NCBI RefSeq assembly: GCF_014764705.1
Contig: NZ_JACXXG010000013.1
Location: 1 to 64,000 of the forward strand
DNA: 64,000 nt
Reading direction: 5' to 3'
Origin: Stutzerimonas kunmingensis
GTDB taxonomy: Bacteria; Pseudomonadota; Gammaproteobacteria; Pseudomonadales; Pseudomonadaceae
Position numbers and translations under genes: made by a program. The notes under the pieces were generated by a model that saw nothing but the letters and a program-made list of their open reading frames with translations, was not told where the DNA came from and did no database searches. This document shows, piece by piece, positions 53,888 to 62,200 of the stretch; within the stretch, counting starts at the first letter, position 1; each line of letters opens with the position of its first letter.

Positions 53888-55608
53888 CGATTGGTTTCCT
53901 GGTGCTTGCGTTGTTCGTAGAGGAATTTTCGTCGCAGCAGCTCGCCGGGATCGTCCGGAATCTGCCGCAACCATTGCTCCATCGCCTGTTGCCGCTCCTG
54001 CTCGGGGAGCGCCTCGTGTTGCGCCTGGGCCGCGCTGCCATCAATTTCTTCGGTCTCGGGCGTGGCTTCGGTTGTCGATGGCTGCGAGGCGCCGCTGGCT
54101 TCGCTGGACGGCTCGCCTTGGGCATCCTCCGGCGAAGGGGAATGGGCAGAGCCCGCTTCCTGTGATTGCGGCTGCTCGGGTTGCGGCAGTGGTTCTTCGG
54201 TTTGCTCGTCCTGCTGATTCTGTTCCTGCTCGGGCTCGGGCTGTTCCTGCTGGCGGCGCAGCAGCTCTTCGATCAGCGCCTTGTTGCGCTGCGCCGCCTG
54301 TAGATCAGGCTGCAGGTCCAGCGCCTGGTCATAGGCTTCGATGGCGGCCTCGAAGGCTTCGCTGCGAGCCAGGGCATTGCCGCGGTTATAGTGATCGGCG
54401 GCCGTGTTGCCTTCGGCGAACAGTTCTGCCGCGCCGGCATAGTCGCCGGCCTGATAGCGGGCGGTGGCCTGCCAGCGGCGATCGGTGAAGCGCTCGGCGG
54501 CCTCGGCCGGCCGCTCCGCGTCCAGCAGGCGTTGGCCCTGCTGATCGCGACGTAGCCAGAGGTCCTCTAGCTCGAAGGCATTGGCAGGCTGCGGCTGCAG
54601 CAGCAATAGCGGTAGGCAGAACAACCAGCCGCGGCGACCGGCGAGGGCGGCCAGCAAGAGCAGTGGCAACAGCAGCCAGTGCCCCTGATCCAGCCAGGCT
54701 TCCAGCCGCGTGATTTCATCGTCCTGGCGCAACGTGCCAGTTTGATCGAGCAGACCGAGGGCCGTCAGGTCGTCGTCACCCAGCTGCGCGCGCTGATAGC
54801 GCCCTCCCAGCTCGTTGGCCAGGCGTTGCAGTCTGGCGTTGTCCAGGCGCGGGATGAGGATTGCGCCTTGGGCATCCTTGACAAAGCTACCGTCCTTGCC
54901 GGCGATTGGCGCGCCTTGTGCGGTGCCGACGCCGAGTATCAGCAGTTGCTCGTTTCTGCCCTCCATCAGCGTGACGATGGCGCTGCGTTCGTGCTCGTCC
55001 AGGCTGCTGCCGATCAGCAGCAAGCGCCCGCGCCCCAGGCCAGCCTGTTCGAGCAGGGCGAGGCCTTTGGCCACGGCAAGGTCCGCGCGCTGGCCCTGCT
55101 CGGGCATCAGCGTCGGGTGCAGGGCGTCGAGCAGGTTGCGTGTGGTCGCCAGGTCATCGGATAGCGGCACCACGGTGTGGGCGCTGCCGGCGAATACCAC
55201 GACGGCGGTCTGTACGTCCTGCCGGCGCTCGAGCAGATCCAGCAGCTTGCGCTTGGCCTGTTCCAGGCGAGTGGGTGGTGCGTCGCTGGCGAGCATCGAT
55301 GGCGTGAGTTCCAGCAGCACCACCAGGGGATCGCTGCGCTTGATGCTCGGCTGTTCGAAGCGCTGCCAGCTGGGCCCGAGCAATGCGATGACCGCCAGCA
55401 GCCAGGCCAGGCCCAGCACCAGCCAGGGCAGGCGACTGTGGCGCAGTCGGCCACGGGTCAGCAGGGCGGCATGAAAGGCTTCCGGCAGCAGACGCTGCCA
55501 GCGACCAACCTGCAGCTGCCGATGCCAGAGCCGCCACAGCAGCCAGATCAGTAGCGGCAGGATGAGCAGCCAGTATGGCCGCAACAGATGGGGTAGCAGC
55601 TCGCTCAT
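53884..55608 (-). CDS. BatB/BatC-like VWA and TPR protein
   Basis: This 574-residue membrane protein has two N-terminal membrane segments (near residues 11-26 and 60-78), a von Willebrand A domain (about 85-280), a further membrane segment near 305-325, and a TPR region (about 360-460). A low-complexity Glu/Gln/Pro/Ser tail completes it. The usual metal-site motif DxSxS reads ELTPS (near residue 101), so metal binding may be altered. I chose ATG 55608, which overlaps the preceding stop (ATGA). The fused VWA-TPR arrangement matches pseudomonad BatB/BatC proteins. Confidence 0.83.
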   Translation of the reverse strand: MSELLPHLLRPYWLLILPLLIWLLWRLWHRQLQVGRWQRLLPEAFHAALLTRGRLRHSRLPWLVLGLAWLLAVIALLGPSWQRFEQPSIKRSDPLVVLLELTPSMLASDAPPTRLEQAKRKLLDLLERRQDVQTAVVVFAGSAHTVVPLSDDLATTRNLLDALHPTLMPEQGQRADLAVAKGLALLEQAGLGRGRLLLIGSSLDEHERSAIVTLMEGRNEQLLILGVGTAQGAPIAGKDGSFVKDAQGAILIPRLDNARLQRLANELGGRYQRAQLGDDDLTALGLLDQTGTLRQDDEITRLEAWLDQGHWLLLPLLLLAALAGRRGWLFCLPLLLLQPQPANAFELEDLWLRRDQQGQRLLDAERPAEAAERFTDRRWQATARYQAGDYAGAAELFAEGNTAADHYNRGNALARSEAFEAAIEAYDQALDLQPDLQAAQRNKALIEELLRRQQEQPEPEQEQNQQDEQTEEPLPQPEQPQSQEAGSAHSPSPEDAQGEPSSEASGASQPSTTEATPETEEIDGSAAQAQHEALPEQERQQAMEQWLRQIPDDPGELLRRKFLYEQRKHQETNR

Positions 55609-56624
55609 CGGCGCTGCTCCCGTCGCCAGGCCAGGCGCTGCAACTGTGCGCTCCACAGGCTGGCCGCGACCATCAGCAGGCTGATCAGCAAAGCCGCCGA
55701 CAGCGGCCAGATGTACAGGGCCTCGGCCACACGGGCCTGGGCTGGTTGCTGCGCTGCCGGCTCGAGACGATCCAGCGTGTCGCCGATCGCCTTCAGCTCT
55801 GCGCTCGACGAGGCGCGGAAATACTCGCCGCCGGTTTGCTCGGAAATGGCGCGCAGCGTCGGCTCGTCGAGGTCCAGGCCAGGGTTGAAACCGAAGCGGC
55901 TGAGCACGCCACCTTCTTCCGGCACGGCGCCGATGCCGATGGTGTGGACCCGCACGCCTTCTTCGGCGGCTAGCGAGGCCGCCAGCAGCGGCTCGATTTC
56001 GCCACCGTTGTTGGCACCGTCGGTGATCAATACCAGCACACGACTGTTCGCCGGTCGCTCCCTGAGGCGTTTAACCGCCAGGCCGACGGCGTCCCCTATC
56101 GCAGTGTTGCTGCCGGCGATGCCAACCCGGGCTTCGTCCAGCCAGACTCGCACGGTGTGGCGATCGAAGGTCAGTGGCGCCTGCAGATAGGCCTTGCTGC
56201 CGAAGAGAATCAGGCCGACGCGATCGCCACGACGCTCCTCGATGAAGTCGCCGAGCAGTACCTTCACCAGTTCCAGCCGCGTCAGCTCCTCGTCCTGCCA
56301 CTGCATGTCGGGGTAATCCATCGAGCCGGAGACGTCCACTGCCAGCAGCAGATCGCGGCCGCTGGTGGGCAGCGGCAGTGGTTCACCCAGCCACTGGGGG
56401 CGTGCTGCGGCGAACAGCAGCAACAGCCAGATGGTCAGGTAGGGCAGTTGCTGGCGCCAGGCGGGCAGGGCGACACGCGCGCGCCGGCCGGACAGCTGCT
56501 GCAGTTCGTCGAGGAAGCTGACCTTCAGCGCGGCTTCGCCGCTATCGGCAGGCGGCAGCAGTGCGCGCAGCAGCCAGGGCAGCGGTAGCAGCAGGAAGAC
56601 CCAGGGCCAGGCCAGTTCAAACAT
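55605..56624 (-). CDS. BatA-like VWA domain protein
   Basis: This 339-residue inner-membrane protein has membrane segments near residues 5-20, 58-72 and 310-330. Its von Willebrand A domain carries an intact metal-binding motif (DVSGSMDYPD near residue 88) and TDGANNGGE near residue 198. I chose ATG 56624 because the longer frame begins in an unlikely Ser/Thr-rich stretch. It overlaps both its neighbours by a few bases. It is probably a partner of the MoxR ATPase. Confidence 0.87.
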   Translation of the reverse strand: MFELAWPWVFLLLPLPWLLRALLPPADSGEAALKVSFLDELQQLSGRRARVALPAWRQQLPYLTIWLLLLFAAARPQWLGEPLPLPTSGRDLLLAVDVSGSMDYPDMQWQDEELTRLELVKVLLGDFIEERRGDRVGLILFGSKAYLQAPLTFDRHTVRVWLDEARVGIAGSNTAIGDAVGLAVKRLRERPANSRVLVLITDGANNGGEIEPLLAASLAAEEGVRVHTIGIGAVPEEGGVLSRFGFNPGLDLDEPTLRAISEQTGGEYFRASSSAELKAIGDTLDRLEPAAQQPAQARVAEALYIWPLSAALLISLLMVAASLWSAQLQRLAWRREQRR

Positions 56625-57111
56625 GCTTGCGGATCCAGATGTCGACGGCCTGTTCGAGCCCGTCGATTGCCTTGTCGTCGAGGCGGCACTCGGCCCGGTA
56701 GGCACCTTCGACAAGAATCATCCAGCGGGTCAGCCCGGCGGCCGGGCAGCGGTTGTCGAGAAAGGCCAGCCACGCGCGCCCACTGAGCGTGTGCGGGTGG
56801 TCGTTGGGGTAACGAATGCGACAGAGCCGCTTGAGCAGCCCATTGAGTTGTTGCAGCCACTGGCTGGCCGGTTGCCCTCCGTAGGGTTTGCTCAAGCGCG
56901 AAAGCTCGATGAGCGCTTCCTGGCGCTGCGGTTCCAGCGGTGGCTCCGGCTGCACATGGGGCTTGCGCCTGAGCAGCCGGTGACGAAGTCGCCAGAGCAA
57001 GCCAAGCGCCATCAGCAGCACCAGGCCGAGCAGCCACCAGCCCGGCGCTGGAGGCCACCAGCTGATCGGGTCGGGGCTGATCAGCGGAGCGAGTTGATCG
57101 AGCGGATTCAT
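56617..57111 (-). CDS. DUF4381 membrane protein
   Basis: This 164-residue protein has one membrane segment near residues 25-43 followed by a soluble basic/helical region. Its short N-terminus (LDQLAPLISPDPISWWPPAPGWW) is typical of DUF4381 proteins encoded between DUF58 and batA genes. It overlaps the DUF58 gene by four bases and batA by eight. The function is unknown. Confidence 0.82.
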   Translation of the reverse strand: MNPLDQLAPLISPDPISWWPPAPGWWLLGLVLLMALGLLWRLRHRLLRRKPHVQPEPPLEPQRQEALIELSRLSKPYGGQPASQWLQQLNGLLKRLCRIRYPNDHPHTLSGRAWLAFLDNRCPAAGLTRWMILVEGAYRAECRLDDKAIDGLEQAVDIWIRKHV

Positions 57112-58070
57112 TGCCGTGCGCTCGGATGGCGGACGCTCAGGTGCTCGCGCAGCTGCTCGACCAGATCGTGCTGGGTATCCAGCGGCATCAGCGGCACCCG
57201 CAGGCGATCGGCCAGACGCTGCCAGCGGGCGCTGCGCGCCTCGCCCTGCTCGCGGTAGCGCTGACGCAGATCCGCATCCTGGGTATCCAGTTCAAGCCGC
57301 GCATTGCCTTCGCTGAAGCGCAGCAGGCCGGCCGCGGGCAGGGCGTGATCCAGTGGATCGAACAGCGGCAGCAACAGCAGGTCGACATGGCGCGCGAGCA
57401 GGCTGAGCTGCTGCTCGGCGGCATCGGTGAGGGTGCGCTCGTCGCAGAGAATCACCGACAGACTGCCCGGACGCAGCACTTCCCGTGCCCGGCGCAGGGC
57501 CATGCTGAAAGCGTCGGGGTCGATCGGGTTGTCTGGCTGCAGGCGATTGTTGGCGCGGGTGACGCGATCCAGCAGCTGCAGCAGGCTCTGCTTGCTGCGC
57601 CGTGGCTTGATTTCCTGACGCTCATCGCCGAACACCAGCCCGCCGACGCGATCATTGTGGCTGAGCGCCGCCCAGCCGATCAGGCTCGCCGCCTGCGCCG
57701 CCAGCACCGACTTGAACAGCCGGCCGCTGCCGAAGAACAATCGCGGGCTCTGCTCGATGACGATATAGATCGGCCGCTCGCGTTCTTCATGGAACAGCTT
57801 GGTGTGCGGCTCCTGGGTGCGTGCGGTGACGCGCCAGTCGATGGTGCGCACGTCGTCACCGGGCTGATAGATACGAACCTGGTCGAAATCCACGCCGCGC
57901 CCGCGCAGCTTGGAATGGTGCAGACCTACCAGCGGGCTGCGGCGATGCGGTGTGGAAAACAGCGGCACTTCACGGACGCGATGACGCATATCGATGAGTT
58001 CGGCCAGGCTCACGCGGATACCGGAGCCCTGCTCGGTTGGCTGCCCGGCGGCGGAAGCCTGCGGTTGCAT
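57108..58070 (-). CDS. DUF58 domain protein
   Basis: This 320-residue cytoplasmic protein has the DUF58 signature YQPGDDVRTIDWRVTARTQE (near residue 72), followed by a VWA-like fold (RPIYIVIEQSP, then SVILCDERTL). I chose ATG 58070, which overlaps the moxR stop codon by one base; the longer frame lies within moxR. It is a standard partner of MoxR ATPases. Confidence 0.88.
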   Translation of the reverse strand: MQPQASAAGQPTEQGSGIRVSLAELIDMRHRVREVPLFSTPHRRSPLVGLHHSKLRGRGVDFDQVRIYQPGDDVRTIDWRVTARTQEPHTKLFHEERERPIYIVIEQSPRLFFGSGRLFKSVLAAQAASLIGWAALSHNDRVGGLVFGDERQEIKPRRSKQSLLQLLDRVTRANNRLQPDNPIDPDAFSMALRRAREVLRPGSLSVILCDERTLTDAAEQQLSLLARHVDLLLLPLFDPLDHALPAAGLLRFSEGNARLELDTQDADLRQRYREQGEARSARWQRLADRLRVPLMPLDTQHDLVEQLREHLSVRHPSARQ

Positions 58071-59029
58071 CAGGCCACCGCTACCACGTCGAGAATGCGC
58101 TGGATGACCCGATCCTGATCGATGCCGGCGGCTTCTGCCTCGAAGGAGAGAATCAGGCGGTGACGCAGTACATCGAAAAGCATCGCCTGTATGTCCTCGG
58201 GGCTGACGAAATCGCGTCCGGCCAGCCAGGCATGGGCGCGGGCGCAGCGGTCCAGCGAGATCGAGCCCCGCGGACTCGCGCCATAGGCGATCCATTCAGC
58301 CAGTTCGGCATCGAACTTGGCCGGCGTGCGCGTGGCCATGACCAGTTGCACCAGGTATTCCTCCACCGCATCGGCCATGTACAGGCCGAGGATATCCTTG
58401 CGCGCGGCGAAGATCGCCTGCTGGCTGACCCGATGTTCCGGCGCCGCCTCGCCATTGATTGCCTCGCCACGGGCCTGCTGCAGGATGCGTCGTTCCACCG
58501 AGGCGTCGGGGAAGCCGATCTTCACGTGCAGCAGGAAGCGGTCGAGCTGTGCTTCGGGCAAGGGGTAGGTGCCTTCCTGCTCGATCGGGTTCTGTGTCGC
58601 CATCACCAGGAACAGCGGCGGCAGATCGTAAGTGCTGCGGCCGACGCTGACCTGGCGCTCGGCCATGGCTTCGAGCAGCGCCGATTGCACCTTGGCCGGC
58701 GCGCGATTGATTTCGTCCGCGAGCACGAGATTGTGGAAGATCGGCCCCTGCTGGAAGACGAAGCTGCCGGTCTCCGGGCGATAGATTTCGGTACCGGTGA
58801 TGTCGGCGGGCAGCAGGTCGGGGGTGAACTGGATTCGATGGAACTCCGCTTCCAGGCCTTCGGCGAGTTCCTTGATGGCCCGGGTCTTGGCCAGGCCCGG
58901 CGCCCCTTCGACGAGCATGTGGCCGTCGGCGAGCAAGGCGATCAGCAGGCGTTCGATCAGCCGTTCCTGCCCCAGGATCTGGGTGGACAGGAACTGTCGC
59001 AGCGCGATTATCGATTCACGGTGATCCAT
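58070..59029 (-). CDS. MoxR-family AAA ATPase
   Basis: This 319-residue AAA+ ATPase likely works as a chaperone for the VWA proteins encoded downstream. Walker A is GAPGLAKT (near residue 43), Walker B region LVLADEINRAPAKVQSALLEAM (near residue 103), and sensor 1 ATQNPIEQEGTY (near residue 149). It is the first gene of the six-gene operon. It is divergent from gdhB across 210 bases, which hold the promoters of both units. Confidence 0.93.
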   Translation of the reverse strand: MDHRESIIALRQFLSTQILGQERLIERLLIALLADGHMLVEGAPGLAKTRAIKELAEGLEAEFHRIQFTPDLLPADITGTEIYRPETGSFVFQQGPIFHNLVLADEINRAPAKVQSALLEAMAERQVSVGRSTYDLPPLFLVMATQNPIEQEGTYPLPEAQLDRFLLHVKIGFPDASVERRILQQARGEAINGEAAPEHRVSQQAIFAARKDILGLYMADAVEEYLVQLVMATRTPAKFDAELAEWIAYGASPRGSISLDRCARAHAWLAGRDFVSPEDIQAMLFDVLRHRLILSFEAEAAGIDQDRVIQRILDVVAVA

Positions 59030-59239
59030 CTTTTCGAGTCTTCCAGGTGGGCGGCAAATCGGCTGGCGCGGCGGGCAGAGACGCCGGCTGCTATTGGCTG
59101 CTACAGACAGTCGCAGGCGACTGCAGGAGAAGCGCCACTTTACTGCATTAACCCTCGACTAGACTAACCTTGAACCTTCGTCCTGTTCCGTCAGTCACTA
59201 CCGACGTCTCTTTCCCCAGCAAGCCAAGCGGAGCCATAC

Positions 59240-62200
59240 ATGGCGTTCTTTTCAGCGGCCAGCAAGGCCGACTTTCAGCAGCAATTGCAGACAGCGTTAG
59301 CGCAACACGTAGACCCGAAAATCCTGCCGCAACTGAGCCTGTTCGCCGAACAGTTCTTCGGCATCGTCGCGCTGCCCGAACTCACCGAACGGCGCATGAG
59401 CGATCTGGTCGGCTCGACACTGGCCAGCTGGCGCCTGCTGGAGCGCTTCGATCCCGCCAAACCCGAGGTGCAGGTATTCAACCCCGACTTCGAGAAGCAT
59501 GGCTGGCAATCGACCCACAGCGTGGTCGAGGTGCTGCATCCGGACATGCCGTTTCTGGTCGATTCGGTGCGCATGGAGCTGACGCGCCGCGGCTACAGCA
59601 TCCATACCCTGCAAACCAGCGTGCTGCAGGTGCGTCGCGGGGCCGATGGCAGCTTGTTGGAGCTGCTGCCCAAGGATGAGCGCGCCGCTGACAGCCATGC
59701 CGAATCGTTGATCTTCGTGGAGATTGATCGCTGCGCCAGCCCGACGGCCCTGCGCGAGCTCGAGCAGTCACTGCTGGGTGTGCTGGCTGATGTGCGTCAG
59801 GTGGTGAGTGACTTTGCGGCGATGAAGGGCAAGGCGGTCGAGCTGCAAGGGCGTCTGGAGCAGGTCAACCTGAGCATCGACGGTGATGAGCTGGAAGAGA
59901 TCCGCGACTTCATGCGGTGGCTGGCGGACGACCATTTCACCTTCCTCGGCTACGAAGAGTTCTCCGTGCAGGAACAGGCCGACGGCGGGCGCATCGTCTA
60001 TGACGAAAGCTCGCTGCTGGGTCTGTCGCGCAGCATGCGCACCGGGCTTTCCGAGGAGGAGCAGTCGCTCACCGGTCAGTCGGTCAGCTACCTGCGTGAG
60101 CCACTGCTGCTGTCGTTCGCCAAGGCGGCCATGCCCAGCCGCGTGCACCGCCCGGCTTACCCTGATTTTGTTTCGGTGCGCGAGTTCGATGACGAAGGGC
60201 GGGTGGTTCGCGAATGCCGCTTCCTCGGCCTGTTTACCTCGTCGGTCTACACCCAGAGCGTGCGACGCATCCCGTTCATCCGCAGCAAGGTCGAGACGGT
60301 CGTGCAGCGCGCCAATTTCGGTAGCTCCGCGCATCTGGCCAAGGAGCTGGTGCAGGTTCTCGAGGTGCTGCCGCGTGACGAGCTGTTCCAGGCGCCGATC
60401 GACGAGCTGTTCGAAAACGCCATCGCCATCGTGCAGATCCAGGAACGCAATCGGCTACGGCTGTTCCTGCGTTTCGATCCCTATCGGCGTTTCTGCTACT
60501 GCCTGGTGTACGTGCCGCGTGACAGTTACTCCACCGAGACACGGCTAAAAATCCAGCAGGTGCTGCAGGAGCGGCTCGAAGCCAGCGACTGCGAGTTCTC
60601 CACCTATTTCTCCGAATCGGTGCTGACGCGCGTGCAGTTCATTCTGCGTCTGGACCCCAGCCGCGCGCTGCAGGTCGATCCGGCGCGTCTCGAGCAGGAA
60701 GTGCTGCAGGCCTGCCGCACCTGGCAGGACGACTACCAGAGCCTGGTGGTCGAGCGCTTCGGCGAAGCCAAGGGCACCCATCTGCTCAACGAGTTTCCGA
60801 AAGGCTTCCCAGCGGGCTACCGTGAGCGCTTCTCGCCGCAATCGGCCACCGTCGACATGCAGCATGTGCTCGACCTCAGCGAGGAGCGTCCGCTGGTGAT
60901 GAGTTTCTATCAGCCGATCACGGCTGAAGAGAACCGTCTGCACTGCAAGTTGTATCACCTGAATACACCGCTGCCGCTGTCGGACATCCTGCCGATCATG
61001 GAGAACCTGGGGCTGCGGGTGCTCGGCGAGTTTCCGTTCCGGTTGCGCGACCGCAGCGGCCGCGAGTACTGGATACACGACTTCGCCTTTACCTATGCCG
61101 AAGGTCTGGAAATCGACCTGCTGGAAATCAACGAGGCGCTGCAGGATGCGTTCATCCATATCTACGGCGGCTTTGCCGAGAACGATGGATTCAACCGTCT
61201 GGTGCTGACCGCCGGGTTGGCCTGGCGGGAAGTGGCGCTGCTGCGCGCCTATGCGCGCTATCTCAAGCAGATTCGCATGGGCTTCGACCTTGGCTATATC
61301 GCCAGCGCGCTGCTCAATCACACGGATATCGCCCGCGAGCTGGTGCGGCTGTTCAAGATGCGCTTCTACCTGGCGCGCAAGCTCGGTGACGAGGATCTGG
61401 CAGACAAGCAGCAACGGCTGGAACAGGCGATTCTCACAGCGCTTGATGAGGTGGCGGTACTCAACGAGGACCGGATTCTGCGGCGCTATCTGGCGCTGAT
61501 TCAGGCCACCCTGCGAACCAACTTCTATCAGCCGGATGCCAACGGCAAACCCAAGTCGTATTTCAGCTTCAAGCTCGATCCGCGCTCGATCCCGGAGATG
61601 CCGCGCCCGGCACCGATGTACGAGATCTTCGTCTATTCGCCACGGGTCGAGGGCGTGCACCTGCGCGGCGGCAAGGTGGCGCGTGGAGGGTTGCGCTGGT
61701 CCGACCGTGAAGAGGACTACCGCACCGAAGTGCTCGGCCTGGTCAAGGCGCAGCAGGTGAAGAATGCGGTGATCGTTCCCGGCGGCGCGAAAGGCGGTTT
61801 CGTGCCGCGTCGTCTGCCTACCAGTGGCACGCGGGATGATATTCAGGCCGAAGCGATCGCCTGCTATCGCATTTTCATCAGTGGCCTGCTCGACATCACC
61901 GATAACCTGCATGAAGGCCAGGTCGTTCCGCCCGCCAATGTACTGCGCTATGACGGTGACGATCCCTATCTGGTGGTCGCTGCGGACAAGGGCACAGCGA
62001 GCTTTTCGGACATCGCCAACGGCATCGCCGCCGAATACGACTTCTGGCTCGGCGACGCCTTTGCCTCGGGCGGCTCGGCAGGCTACGACCACAAGAAGAT
62101 GGGCATCACCGCGCGCGGCGCCTGGGTTTCGGTGCAGCGGCACTTCCGTGAGCGCGGCATCAACGTGCAGACCGACGTGATCAGCGTCATCGGTATCGGC

